Source of the DNA: Pseudomonas salomonii
GTDB taxonomy: Bacteria > Pseudomonadota > Gammaproteobacteria > Pseudomonadales > Pseudomonadaceae
Assembly (NCBI RefSeq): GCF_900107155.1
Contig: NZ_FNOX01000001.1
Span: 771,233-835,232 of the forward strand
DNA: 64,000 nucleotides
Reading direction: 5' to 3'
Part shown: positions 30,782 to 39,738 of the stretch, piece by piece
Layout of the letters: each line of letters opens with the position of its first letter
Position numbering within the stretch: the stretch's first letter is position 1
The notes under the pieces: generated by a model
Databases searched by the model: none
Seen by the model: only the letters and a program-made list of their open reading frames with translations
Told to the model about the DNA's origin: nothing
Position numbers and translations under genes: made by a program

Positions 30782-31492
30782 ATGGCCAAGCTTGACCACC
30801 TGCTGATCGTTGATGATGACCCGCAAATCCGTCAGTTGCTCTGCGACTACTTGAGCGACGCGGGTTTTCAGGTGTCCACCGCCGCCGACGGCAAGGAAAT
30901 GCGCCGCCGCCTGGCGCTGAATGTGATCGACCTGATCGTGCTCGACGTGATGCTGCCCGGCGAAGACGGCCTGAGCCTGTGCCGCGAACTGCGCGTGAGT
31001 TCCAACACGCCGGTGGTGATGCTTACCGCCAAAGGCTCGTTGATCGACCGCATCGTCGGCCTGGAAATCGGCGCCGACGACTACCTGCCCAAACCGTTCG
31101 ACCCGCGTGAGCTGCTGGTGCGGATCAAAGTGGTGTTGCGCCGGGTGCAGAGCTTTCCGGACCGCGCGCGGCTGGACGAGGCGCCGAGCATCCGGTTTGC
31201 CGGCTGGCAGCTCGACACACGGGCGCGGCAATTGCTCACGCCCGAGGGCGTAGTGGTGAGCCTGGGCAACTCCGACTACCGCGTGCTGCGCCTGTTGTTG
31301 CAGCACCCCAACCGCCCGTTGAGTCGCGACTTTTTGCTCAACCATGTGTTCGACAAGGACAGCACGCCGTTCGACCGCTCCATCGACGTGTGCGTCAGCC
31401 GCCTGCGCTCGCAGCTGCCGGCGGGGCTGATCAAAACCGTGCGCAACGAGGGTTACATGCTCACCGCCGATGATGTGGTGCTGGAGCCGTGA
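30782..31492 (+). CDS. OmpR-family response regulator
   Basis: This 236-residue regulator has a receiver domain with acidic pocket D11-D13, phosphoacceptor D55 in LDVMLPGEDG, T82 and K104, then an OmpR-type winged helix at about 133-230. It is divergent from the receptor gene and its stop overlaps the sensor kinase start by four bases. The position suggests control of the siderophore operon, as for PfeRS or PirRS next to their receptors, but this is inferred. Confidence 0.92.
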   Translation: MAKLDHLLIVDDDPQIRQLLCDYLSDAGFQVSTAADGKEMRRRLALNVIDLIVLDVMLPGEDGLSLCRELRVSSNTPVVMLTAKGSLIDRIVGLEIGADDYLPKPFDPRELLVRIKVVLRRVQSFPDRARLDEAPSIRFAGWQLDTRARQLLTPEGVVVSLGNSDYRVLRLLLQHPNRPLSRDFLLNHVFDKDSTPFDRSIDVCVSRLRSQLPAGLIKTVRNEGYMLTADDVVLEP

Positions 31493-32874
31493 GACTGCTG
31501 CCGCGTTCGCTGTTCGGGCGGCTGGTGCTGATTCTGGTCAGCGGCATGCTCGCGGCCCAGGCGTTGACCAGCAGCATCTGGTACGACCGTCGGCATGGCC
31601 AGGTGCTGGAAATTCCTGCACGGCTGATCGCCACGCGCCTGGCAGACGTGGTGCGCCTGGTACACAGCGACCCGCAGCAGGCCGACCAGTTGATCAAGTT
31701 GCTCAACACGCCGCACTTTCAGCTGACATTGAGCGATCAGGCCAGTCACACGCCCAGCACGTTGACCGACAGCGACCGGCCCACCGAGCGGCTGATCAAG
31801 CAGGTGCTGTGGGAGAAAACCGGTTATGCCCAGACCCTGATGTTATTGCGCCTGTCTCTGGTCGATGGCGAAGGGCAAAGCGCCGGGCTCTCGACTTTGC
31901 TCAGCTCCAGGCCGGTAGTCGGGCAGTTCCTGATCGACCTGCGCCTGCCCGATGGGCGCTGGTTGCAGGTGGACGCCAGCGAAGAGCAGGGCTGGACCAG
32001 CACGTCGCCGCTGGACTTGCTGTTCGACTACGTGATGCGCATCTATTTGCTGCGCGTGCTGGTGCTGGTGATCATCGCGCTGGTGGCGGTGCGCCTGGCC
32101 ATTCGCCCGCTCAACGCCTTGGCCAGGGCCGCCGAAGCCCTGGGCCGGGATATCCAGCGCCCGCCGTTAGCGCTGGACGGCCCCACCGAAGTGCGCCGCG
32201 CGGCCCAGGCGTTTAATGCGATGCAGCAACGGCTGATTGCCAATATTGCCGAGCGCACGCGCTTTCTGGCGGCGATTTCCCACGACCTGCGCTCGCCGAT
32301 CACACGCCTGCGCCTGCGCACCGAGATGCTCGAAGACACGCGCACCAAGGAGCGTTTTCGCAGCGACCTGGAAGAAATGGAACACATGGTCTCCAGCACT
32401 CTGGATTTTGTCAGCAGCGGCGAAATCAACGAGACGCGGCAGAACATCGACATCAACGCCTTGCTGCAAAGCCTGCAGGCCGACCTGCAAGACGTGGGCG
32501 AAAGCGTGACCGTTGTGGGGCGCGCCAGGCAACCGTTGCCGGGGTACGCGCGCAGCCTCAAGCGCTGTGTGCAGAACCTGCTGGAAAACGCGGTGCGTTA
32601 TGGCCGAGACGTGGTGGTGCGGGTGGAGGATCAGGCGGACAGTTTGAAAATCGTCATCAGTGACCGTGGCCCGGGGATTCCCCAGGAACAACTGGAGCAG
32701 GTGATGGAGCCGTTTTACCGGGTCGAAGGCTCACGCAACGCCGACACGGGCGGGTATGGGTTGGGCCTGAGCATTGCGCACACCATTGCGCGGGCGCATG
32801 AGGGGCGATTGAGTTTGAGTAATCGGGAAGGCGGCGGGCTGGAGGTGGTGTTGCAGTTCCAACGCAAATCCTGA
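31489..32874 (+). CDS. sensor histidine kinase (EnvZ/PfeS-like)
   Basis: This 461-residue inner-membrane kinase has a first membrane segment at about 10-28, a periplasmic sensor region to about 180, a second segment at 182-205, HAMP, and HisKA with phosphoacceptor H265 in AAISHDLRSPITRL. The ATPase domain shows NLLENAVRYG, DRGPGIP and GYGLGLSIA. It phosphorylates the regulator encoded just upstream. The gene starts with GTG at 31489. Confidence 0.92.
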   Translation: MRLLPRSLFGRLVLILVSGMLAAQALTSSIWYDRRHGQVLEIPARLIATRLADVVRLVHSDPQQADQLIKLLNTPHFQLTLSDQASHTPSTLTDSDRPTERLIKQVLWEKTGYAQTLMLLRLSLVDGEGQSAGLSTLLSSRPVVGQFLIDLRLPDGRWLQVDASEEQGWTSTSPLDLLFDYVMRIYLLRVLVLVIIALVAVRLAIRPLNALARAAEALGRDIQRPPLALDGPTEVRRAAQAFNAMQQRLIANIAERTRFLAAISHDLRSPITRLRLRTEMLEDTRTKERFRSDLEEMEHMVSSTLDFVSSGEINETRQNIDINALLQSLQADLQDVGESVTVVGRARQPLPGYARSLKRCVQNLLENAVRYGRDVVVRVEDQADSLKIVISDRGPGIPQEQLEQVMEPFYRVEGSRNADTGGYGLGLSIAHTIARAHEGRLSLSNREGGGLEVVLQFQRKS

Positions 32875-32889
32875 GCTGCAATACGATCC

Positions 32890-32990
32890 AATGTGGGAGC
32901 TGGCTTGCCTGCGATGGCGGTGGGTCAGATGACACAGGTTTATCTGTCAGACCGCTATCGCAGGCAAGCCGGCTCCCACACTGACTGCAT
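32890..32990. repeat. REPIN (two inverted REP arms)
   Basis: AATGTGGGAGCTGGCTTGCC at the left and GGCAAGCCGGCTCCCACA in inverse at the right flank a variable centre, closely similar to the copy at 21.6 kb. It lies between the convergent kinase and SEC-C genes. Confidence 0.85.
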
Positions 32991-32998
32991 TCAGGGCA

Positions 32999-33223
32999 TC
33001 AGGCCCCGTGGCACTTCTTGAATTTCTTCTCACTGCCGCACGGGCAAGGATCGTTGCGACCCACGTCCTTCAACGCGTTGCGCACCGGCTCCTGGTGAGC
33101 GTGGCCGCAGTTCGGGCCGTGGACATGGCCATGGTCGTGATCATGGCCGTGATCATGGCCGTGATCATGGTGATCGTGATCGTGGTTGCAGTCAGGACCA
33201 TGGACATGGGGTTGCTGAGTCAT
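32999..33223 (-). CDS. histidine-rich SEC-C zinc-binding protein
   Basis: This 74-residue protein joins a very histidine-rich N-terminal half (repeats of [10 protein letters not shown] with two cysteines, DCNHD and NCGHA) to a C-terminal SEC-C motif [20 protein letters not shown], the zinc site also found at the end of SecA. It probably binds zinc, nickel or copper; a storage or delivery role is inferred. The start overlaps the upstream lipoprotein stop by four bases, and the second SEC-C protein of the operon is ychJ. Confidence 0.85.
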   Translation of the reverse strand: MTQQPHVHGPDCNHDHDHHDHGHDHGHDHDHGHVHGPNCGHAHQEPVRNALKDVGRNDPCPCGSEKKFKKCHGA

Positions 33224-33702
33224 CGATGTCGCTCCGGAATAAAGTCGCCGGGGATTATCTCGCCATTGTGGGCGACCTGCACGTCATTACCGATGAATAA
33301 TCCGGTTTTCAGCTCGCCTTCCAGGCGATAGGGCACGGGTTTGGTCGGGTTTTTGAGCATTTGCACCACATCGCGTATCTGCGGCCAGAGGTTGGTGCGC
33401 ACCTTCACCCGAAAAAACCCATGGCCGTGCGGCGGTATGGTCAGCCATTCATTGGACTCGCCTTCGGTGAGCACAAAACCGCCCAGCCTGACCTTATAGA
33501 TCAGGCCGCGCACCGTGAGGTCGGCGTCGTCGCGGTTATCCACGCGAAACCACAGTTTGAATTTCTGCTCCAGCAGCTTGGCCCGCACCACCTCGACTTT
33601 CACCAGGGCGACGTGGGGCGTAGGTGTATCGTCTTCGAACCACGACGCGCAGCCGCTGAGACTCAGGGTTAACGCCAGCATCAAGCTGTACATCCGAAGC
33701 AT
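33220..33702 (-). CDS. LEA type 2 (WHy domain) lipoprotein
   Basis: This 160-residue protein has a lipobox LSLSGC with C18 and a WHy-like beta domain: [19 protein letters not shown], then [24 protein letters not shown]-14-type domains are linked to desiccation and stress tolerance in other organisms; no function is shown for bacterial lipoproteins of this kind. It lies in a four-gene minus-strand run. Confidence 0.8.
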   Translation of the reverse strand: MLRMYSLMLALTLSLSGCASWFEDDTPTPHVALVKVEVVRAKLLEQKFKLWFRVDNRDDADLTVRGLIYKVRLGGFVLTEGESNEWLTIPPHGHGFFRVKVRTNLWPQIRDVVQMLKNPTKPVPYRLEGELKTGLFIGNDVQVAHNGEIIPGDFIPERHR

Positions 33703-33723
33703 GGCGTTTTCCCTGTGAGGTAA

Positions 33724-34194
33724 TTAGAGGTAGCTGGAACAGCACTTCTTGAATTTTTGGCCGCTGCCGCACAAACATACATCATTGCGCCCGGCCTTCA
33801 CCTCAACCGTCGGGTCGATGAAGTACCAGCGCCCGTCATTCTGTACGAAAGAAGACTGCTCACGGTGGCTGTGTTCGCCGGTGCTGTCATGCCAGCGTGC
33901 GGTAAAGGTCACGAATGCATGTTCCGGCTGGCCGCCGAACACTTCCGAACTTTCCACCTCCAGGCCCAGCCAGGTGCTCTGCGCGCTCCACGCGCTGATC
34001 GCGTTGCGGTCCAGGCCGGCTTGCTGCGCGGGCAAGGTGGTGGCCACGAGGTAGTCCACCAGGCCCAGCACGTAGGCGCTGTAGCGCGAGCGCATCAGCG
34101 CGGTGGCGCAGGGCGCGGGGTGGCCGGCGTGATAGTGGCCGCAGCAGGCATCCAGCAGGTTGCCGCTGCCGCAGGGGCAAATGGATGTACTCAT
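33724..34194 (-). CDS. ychJ: YchJ-family SEC-C protein (UPF0225)
   Basis: This 156-residue protein has SEC-C motifs at both ends: [17 protein letters not shown] at the N-terminus and [18 protein letters not shown] at the C-terminus, with a NTF2-like middle ([19 protein letters not shown]). I start at [10 protein letters not shown]; longer in-frame starts overlap the upstream gene. The family function is unknown, with a zinc-dependent protein interaction role suspected. Confidence 0.9.
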   Translation of the reverse strand: MSTSICPCGSGNLLDACCGHYHAGHPAPCATALMRSRYSAYVLGLVDYLVATTLPAQQAGLDRNAISAWSAQSTWLGLEVESSEVFGGQPEHAFVTFTARWHDSTGEHSHREQSSFVQNDGRWYFIDPTVEVKAGRNDVCLCGSGQKFKKCCSSYL

Positions 34195-34198
34195 CGGG

Positions 34199-34699
34199 TT
34201 ACCACCAATACTTTCCAAAATTTTCCGGGTTGGCCCAGAAACGGGCGTTGAGCCAGTCGGGCACCTGTTTATAGTCAAGCAGATCATAGGTAAACAGCGT
34301 CAGCACCTGCTCATCACGCTGGAAACGCTCGCCGGCTTGCAGTGCGAGGGAGAAGAAATCGGTTTCCTTCCAGTCGCAGGCGTTCAGGTCTGCCAGCACC
34401 GCAATGCGGCTGCTATTAAGGTTGCGAATGCCGCCGAGCAGGGTCAGGCCTTGCGGTTTTGACAGGTGCTCCAGGCAGTCGACCACCAGCGCCAGGTCAA
34501 AACGCTGCGCCGCCAGTTCCGGCGGTAACGGCCCGGGCGGGGCGACGGCGACCACGGTGTCAGGATGCTCGGCTTGAAACGCCTCCAGCGCCGGGAACTG
34601 GCTGGCGCCCAACAGCAACAGGCGTTTGGGCCGGTGCAAATCGAGCAAAGCCGCCAGGGCTTGCTGGGGTGTACGGGAAGAAATACCAGCGGTCATCAC
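34199..34699 (-). CDS. DUF6231-like protein, Rossmann/methyltransferase-like
   Basis: This 166-residue protein has a nucleotide-binding-like start ([18 protein letters not shown]) and [20 protein letters not shown], which resembles the motif IV area of class I methyltransferases, but it lacks a clear GxGxG loop. It ends in [10 protein letters not shown]. It is the first gene of the run with ychJ. I place it in a Pseudomonas family of unknown function from memory only. Confidence 0.7.
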   Translation of the reverse strand: MMTAGISSRTPQQALAALLDLHRPKRLLLLGASQFPALEAFQAEHPDTVVAVAPPGPLPPELAAQRFDLALVVDCLEHLSKPQGLTLLGGIRNLNSSRIAVLADLNACDWKETDFFSLALQAGERFQRDEQVLTLFTYDLLDYKQVPDWLNARFWANPENFGKYWW

Positions 34700-34886
34700 A
34701 GATCCTCACATCAGAACCCTAGAGACTAGCGCGGCTGAGCGTGCGGGCCTAGAGCGGGCGGCGGTGAAAAGTCCTGCAAGTGCGGCGATCCTCAATGAAA
34801 CCGGGGGTGTGGCGTACTGGCGCAGATGAAAAGAGCGGTCTTTACTCCACCTGTCGGCCCCCGCCGATACCCTCAGGAGAAATCAC

Positions 34887-35582
34887 ATGAGCATCATGCG
34901 GACAGCTCTACCCTTGGTTCTGCTAACCGGAGTATTGACAGGTTGCGCAGGGTTGCAAAAAACCGATTGGCCCACCTGTGCTGCAGTCGGTGGTGTGACG
35001 GGCGCTGCCATTGGCGCGACTGAAAGTTCAGCCTACGCAGGCGCAGGCGCGTTGCTGATCGGCGGCATGGCCGGCGCCTATTGCTGGGTGCATGGTGATG
35101 GCGACGAAGATGGTGACGGTGTGCCGGACAGCCGCGACAAGTGCCCTGGCACGCCAAAAGGCGTGCAGGTCGATGCCAACGGTTGCCCACCCGCACCGCC
35201 GGCCGCAGTGGTTGAGGAAGTGGTGGTGGTCAAGGAAGAAACCATCGTGATTCGTGATGTGCACTTCCAGTTCGACTCCGCCAAGCTGACGGCCGCGGAC
35301 AAAACCAAGCTCGACACCGTCGCCACCCGCCTGAAACAAGAAGCCCCAGGCGCGCAGTTGCGGGTCAGTGGCCATACCGATAGCGTCGGTAAGGATGCCT
35401 ACAACCAGAAGCTCTCGGAAAAACGCGCCCACTCGGTGACGGATTACCTGGTCAGCTCCGGTGTGCCTCGCAGCAACTTTGTCTCGGTGACCGGTGCCGG
35501 CGAAAGCCACCCGGTGGCCGACAACAAAACCGCTGAAGGGCGTGCGTTGAACCGTCGTGTGGAAATCCAGATCAACCGCTGA
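34887..35582 (+). CDS. OmpA-family envelope lipoprotein
   Basis: This 231-residue protein has a lipobox LTGCAG (C20), a glycine-rich hydrophobic stretch (about 33-70), a thrombospondin type 3-like calcium motif GDEDGDGVPDSRDKCPGT at about 72-90 and a C-terminal OmpA domain (about 115-231) with the murein-binding NRRVEIQI. It should link the outer membrane to peptidoglycan. It is divergent from the DUF6231-ychJ run. Confidence 0.9.
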   Translation: MSIMRTALPLVLLTGVLTGCAGLQKTDWPTCAAVGGVTGAAIGATESSAYAGAGALLIGGMAGAYCWVHGDGDEDGDGVPDSRDKCPGTPKGVQVDANGCPPAPPAAVVEEVVVVKEETIVIRDVHFQFDSAKLTAADKTKLDTVATRLKQEAPGAQLRVSGHTDSVGKDAYNQKLSEKRAHSVTDYLVSSGVPRSNFVSVTGAGESHPVADNKTAEGRALNRRVEIQINR

Positions 35583-35590
35583 CAGCCCTT

Positions 35591-35613
35591 GCCCCTGCGG
35601 GCGCCGCAGGGGC
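35591..35613 (+). other. strong hairpin after the OmpA gene
   Basis: GCCCCTGCGG and CCGCAGGGGC pair perfectly over a three-base loop, eight bases after the stop. There is no T tract, so it may stabilise the mRNA end or aid factor-dependent termination. Confidence 0.5.
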
Positions 35614-35714
35614 ATTGCCGGCGAGCCCTGGCAAGTTTTTTCATCCTTCACTGGCATATCGCCTGCAGAAGTCGGTACTGTGCGCCCAAAGAATAATAGG
35701 CAGGGGCATGCGGG

Positions 35715-36008
35715 ATGAAGGTGTTTTGGGGGCTGGGGAAGTTTCTGACGTTGCTGTTCTGGGTGGTGGTGCTGGTCAACCTGTTCCGGCCGCTGACCAA
35801 TCCGTTTCACCTGTTGGTCAGCCTGGCCGGCAGTCTGTTGTTGCTTACCCACCTGCTCGAATTGCTGTTGTTCAACAGCAGCGTGAAACACCGTGCCCAC
35901 CCTTGGCGTGACCGCTTGCAGATTCTGCTGGTGGGGATGTTCCATGTGCGGGGCCTGTCGGCGCCTGCAACGGTTAATGAAACGAACAAGGAGGCCAATC
36001 ATGCATAA
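35715..36008 (+). CDS. DUF1145-family small membrane protein
   Basis: This 97-residue protein has two hydrophobic segments (about 7-25 and 33-55) and the family feature NPFHLLVSLAGSLLLLTHLLE. The function of the family is not known. Its end overlaps the collagen-like gene start by eight bases, so the two are probably co-translated. Confidence 0.85.
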   Translation: MKVFWGLGKFLTLLFWVVVLVNLFRPLTNPFHLLVSLAGSLLLLTHLLELLLFNSSVKHRAHPWRDRLQILLVGMFHVRGLSAPATVNETNKEANHA

Positions 36009-36759
36009 GGTTTTTCTGTTGGCCCTGTTGGTCAGCCCCATTGCTCTGGCGCAGAGCGTCAGTGTTGAAACCAACTCGTTGATGCGTCTGCCCAGCAGCA
36101 CCAGCGTGTTGCAATTGGAGCGCCTGGATGTGGCGGACTACGGCACGTTGCTGGTGCCGGCGACCATCAGCCAAGTGACCGTGGATGAGCTGCACCTGGG
36201 CCGTGAGGCGCGCATCACCATCGCCCCCGGCAATACCGCGCTGCAATTGCAGGTGCGTAATGCGCAGCTGGAGCATGGCAGCCAGATCACGTCGCGCGGG
36301 GCTCCCGGTACCCACGAAAGGCCGGCCAAGGCCGGACGTGACCTGGTGCTGCGCATTAACGCGCTGACCGCCGATGAACTCTCGGTGGACGCCCGTGGCG
36401 GCGCCGGTGCCCAAGGTTATGCCGGCCTGGATGGCGCCAACGGCGTTGACCCGGGTTGCACCTGGGGTTCCGCCGGGCGTGGTGCCAATGGCGATAATGG
36501 CGGCGACGGTCTGCCGGGCGCGTCGGGGGCGACTGTGCGGGTCGAGCTGCCGCAGAGCTTCCCGGCTGAGCAGATCAAGGTCTGGGTCGACGGCGGGCCG
36601 GGTGGCTTGGCCGGTACGGCGGGCAAGCCGGGCAAAGGCGGGCAGTCCAAAGGTTGCCTGGTGTACCGCGCCGATGGCGGCGATAAAGGCCGGCCAGGGT
36701 TGGAAGGCCAGCCGGGGCCGGCTGGGCCTGCGGGTGCTGTGACCATTCAGCGGCTCTAA
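36001..36759 (+). CDS. secreted glycine-rich collagen-like protein
   Basis: This 252-residue protein has a signal peptide MHKVFLLALLVSPIALA, a beta-rich middle and a C-terminal part rich in Gly-X-Y-like units (GGPGGLAGTAGKPGKGGQSK and GQPGPAGPAGA) with two cysteines. It looks like a periplasmic or surface protein. Glycine triplets are short and interrupted, so a real triple helix is doubtful. It overlaps the DUF1145 gene. Confidence 0.8.
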   Translation: MHKVFLLALLVSPIALAQSVSVETNSLMRLPSSTSVLQLERLDVADYGTLLVPATISQVTVDELHLGREARITIAPGNTALQLQVRNAQLEHGSQITSRGAPGTHERPAKAGRDLVLRINALTADELSVDARGGAGAQGYAGLDGANGVDPGCTWGSAGRGANGDNGGDGLPGASGATVRVELPQSFPAEQIKVWVDGGPGGLAGTAGKPGKGGQSKGCLVYRADGGDKGRPGLEGQPGPAGPAGAVTIQRL

Positions 36760-36771
36760 TCCTGGCTTTTG

Positions 36772-36903
36772 TGGCGAGCAGGCTTGCCCTGCGTTGGGCT
36801 GCGCAGCAGCCCTAAAACCAGACGCCGCAATTTGTCGGAAAAAACGCAGTGACATTATTGGGGCTGCTGCGCAGCCCAACGCGGGGCAAGCCCGCTCGCC
36901 ACA
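36772..36903. repeat. long inverted repeat of another REP family
   Basis: Left arm GGCGAGCAGGCTTGCCCTGC then GTTGGGCTGCGCAGCAGCCC; right arm is the inverse, GGGCTGCTGCGCAGCCCAAC then GCGGGGCAAGCCCGCTCGCC. The arms are about 40 bases and the centre about 50 bases. It lies between convergent genes and could fold into a long cruciform or RNA stem. Confidence 0.85.
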
Positions 36904-36931
36904 GTAAGCCCGCTCGTCACAGGCGCGGGGG

Positions 36932-37396
36932 TCAGAACATCGGCCGCGCCGAAGCAATCGCCACCACCACCAACCCCACAATCAAATTGATCCCCACCAG
37001 TTTGCGGATCTGCCCCAGCGCGGCCGCACCCGTCGGCCAATCCTCAGCCGCCACCGCTGTGCGCAGTTCCGGGAACTTCAGTGCCTGGATGCGGATAAAC
37101 AGCGCCGTCATCACCAGGTACAAACCCATCATCACCTGTACATAGCGCGGCGCGGTCTCAAAACCACTGAACCGCAGTTGCAACAGGCCGATGCCGCTGA
37201 TCGGCAAAATCAGCACCGCGACCCAGACCCACACAAAAAAACGTTGAAACACATTTGCCCACAGCTTGAGCCGGGCGGGGCCCTCAAGTGCCGCCATGGC
37301 GGCGGGGCGCAGGATCATCCAGGCGAAAAACATACCGCCGACCCAAACCAGGGCGGCCAGTACATGCAGGGTGTAAGCGAGGCTAAACGCGGTCAT
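36932..37396 (-). CDS. CopD-family integral membrane protein
   Basis: This 154-residue protein has four hydrophobic segments and conserved histidine and tryptophan in the first (YTLHVLAALVWVGGMFFAW), the pattern of CopD/YozB-like proteins. A copper or heme role is possible from family ties but not shown. It is divergent from dinG. Confidence 0.8.
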   Translation of the reverse strand: MTAFSLAYTLHVLAALVWVGGMFFAWMILRPAAMAALEGPARLKLWANVFQRFFVWVWVAVLILPISGIGLLQLRFSGFETAPRYVQVMMGLYLVMTALFIRIQALKFPELRTAVAAEDWPTGAAALGQIRKLVGINLIVGLVVVAIASARPMF

Positions 37397-37495
37397 TGTG
37401 GTACTCCGTTCTGCGCGGGATTAATTAGCGGGGTATGATAGCGGCCGATCCGAACCACTGAAAATTTATCCAGCGTTTTTTGCGCCCGACTATCC

Positions 37496-39640
37496 ATGAT
37501 CAGCACTGAACTCAAAACCACGATCCAGGGCGCCTATTCGCGTTTTCTCGAAGCCAAGCGCTTGAAACCGCGCTACGGCCAACGCCTGATGATCGCCGAA
37601 GTGGCCAAGGTCCTCGGAGATATCGACACCGACGACGAAGGGCGGCGCAGTGGCGACCCTGCGATCGTAGCCGTCGAAGCCGGCACCGGTACGGGTAAAA
37701 CCGTGGCCTACAGCCTGGCCGCGATCCCGACCGCCAAGGCCGCCGGCAAGCGCCTGGTGATCGCCACCGCCACCGTCGCCCTGCAGGAACAGATTGTCTA
37801 CAAAGACCTGCCCGACCTGATGCGCAACAGCGGCCTGAACTTCACCTTCGCCCTGGCCAAGGGGCGTGGGCGCTACATGTGCCTGTCCAAGCTCGACGTA
37901 TTGTTGCAGGAAGGCCACGCACAAACCGCCACTGCCTCCTTGTTCGAAGAAGAAGGCTTCAAGGTCGAAGTGGATGAAGTCAGCCAGAAGCTGTTTACCA
38001 GCATGATCGAGAAGCTGGCCGGCAATAAATGGGACGGCGACCGCGACAGCTGGCCCACTGCCCTGGAAGATGCGGACTGGGCACGCCTGACCACCGACCA
38101 CAGCCAGTGCACCAACCGCCATTGCCCCAACTTCGGCCAGTGCGCCTTTTACAAGGCCCGCGAAGGCATGGGCAAGGTCGACGTGATCGTCACCAACCAC
38201 GACATGGTACTGGCCGACCTGGCCCTGGGCGGCGGCGCGGTATTGCCCGACCCACGCGACACCCTCTACGTATTCGACGAAGGCCACCACCTGCCGGACA
38301 AGGCCATCGGCCACTTCGCCCACTACACGCGGCTGCGTTCCACGGCCGACTGGCTGGAAACCACCGCCAAGAACCTCACCAAACTGCTGGCCCAGCACCC
38401 GCTGCCCGGCGATTTGGGCAAATTGATCGAGCAAGTGCCGGAGCTGGCGCGGGAGATCAAGACTCAGCAGCAATTCATGTTCAGCGCCTGCGAGCAAGTC
38501 GCCGACTTCAAGCCCGGTGAAGACGTGGAGGGCCGTGAGCGGCCACGCCACCGCTTTGTCGGCGGGTTGATCCCCGAGCATATGCGCGAAATGGGCATTG
38601 AGCTGAAGAAGGGCTTTTCACGCCTCACCGACCTGTTCACACGCCTCACCGACTTGCTCAAGGAAGGCATGGACGGCGAGGTCAATATCGGCATCGCCAG
38701 CAACCAGGCCGAGGAATGGTACCCACTGTTCGGCAGCCTGTTGTCGCGCTCCCAGGGCAACTGGGAGTTGTGGACCGCCTTCACCGTCGAAGACCCGGAA
38801 GACAACCCGCCGATGGCGCGTTGGCTCACCCTCTCCGAAAGCGGTGCGCTGTTTGATATCGAAGTCAATGCCAGTCCCATCCTCGCCGCCGAAATGCTGC
38901 GCCGTAACCTGTGGAACGTGGCTTATGGCTGCCTGGTGACCTCGGCCACGCTGACGGCCCTGGGCACTTTCGACCGCTTCCGCATGCGCGCCGGGCTGCC
39001 GAAAAAAGCGGTGACGGCCGTGGTGCCGAGCCCGTTCCATCACGCCGATGCCGGCGTGCTGCGCGTGCCGGACCTCAAGGCCGACCCACGGGATGCGGCC
39101 GCGCACACGGCGGCGATTATTCGCGACTTGCCGGCGCTGGTCGAAGGTTCACGCGGCACGCTGGTGCTGTTTTCGTCGCGTAAACAGATGCAGGACGTGT
39201 TCGACGGCCTAGACCGCGACTGGCGCAAACAAGTGTTTATCCAGGGCAACCTGTCCAAGCAGGAAACCCTCAACAAACACAAGGCGCGGGTTGATGGCGG
39301 CGATTCCAGTGTGCTGTTCGGCCTCGCCAGTTTTGCCGAAGGCGTGGACTTGCCCGGCGCCTATTGCGAGCACGTGGTGATTGCCAAGATTCCGTTCTCG
39401 GTACCGGATGACCCGGTCGAGGCAGCCTTGGCCGAGTGGATCGAGGCGCGGGGCGGTAACCCGTTCATGGAAATCTCGGTGCCGGATGCGTCCTTGAAGC
39501 TGGTCCAGGCCTGCGGTCGCTTGCTGCGTACCGAGGAAGACCGCGGCACCATCACCTTGCTCGACCGCCGTTTGGTCACGCAGCGCTATGGCAAAGCTAT
39601 CCTTAATGCCTTGCCGCCCTTCAGGCGCGAAATTTCTTAA
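37496..39640 (+). CDS. dinG: ATP-dependent DNA helicase DinG
   Basis: This 714-residue XPD-like helicase has Walker A AGTGTGKT at 62-69, iron-sulfur cluster cysteines C129, C205, C210 and C216, DEGH at 261-264 and a C-terminal motif VI QACGRLLRTEEDRG. It unwinds DNA 5'-3' and resolves R-loops and replication conflicts. Length and cysteine spacing fit the gammaproteobacterial enzyme. Confidence 0.95.
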   Translation: MISTELKTTIQGAYSRFLEAKRLKPRYGQRLMIAEVAKVLGDIDTDDEGRRSGDPAIVAVEAGTGTGKTVAYSLAAIPTAKAAGKRLVIATATVALQEQIVYKDLPDLMRNSGLNFTFALAKGRGRYMCLSKLDVLLQEGHAQTATASLFEEEGFKVEVDEVSQKLFTSMIEKLAGNKWDGDRDSWPTALEDADWARLTTDHSQCTNRHCPNFGQCAFYKAREGMGKVDVIVTNHDMVLADLALGGGAVLPDPRDTLYVFDEGHHLPDKAIGHFAHYTRLRSTADWLETTAKNLTKLLAQHPLPGDLGKLIEQVPELAREIKTQQQFMFSACEQVADFKPGEDVEGRERPRHRFVGGLIPEHMREMGIELKKGFSRLTDLFTRLTDLLKEGMDGEVNIGIASNQAEEWYPLFGSLLSRSQGNWELWTAFTVEDPEDNPPMARWLTLSESGALFDIEVNASPILAAEMLRRNLWNVAYGCLVTSATLTALGTFDRFRMRAGLPKKAVTAVVPSPFHHADAGVLRVPDLKADPRDAAAHTAAIIRDLPALVEGSRGTLVLFSSRKQMQDVFDGLDRDWRKQVFIQGNLSKQETLNKHKARVDGGDSSVLFGLASFAEGVDLPGAYCEHVVIAKIPFSVPDDPVEAALAEWIEARGGNPFMEISVPDASLKLVQACGRLLRTEEDRGTITLLDRRLVTQRYGKAILNALPPFRREIS

Positions 39641-39738
39641 GCCGCTGTGGGCGAAGTCGCCCACTTCGTGGTCTATCTCACTGCCAACGCTTTATGTCAT
39701 CAGGCCAGTCACCGGCCGATTGGGAGAACCTTGTTCGT

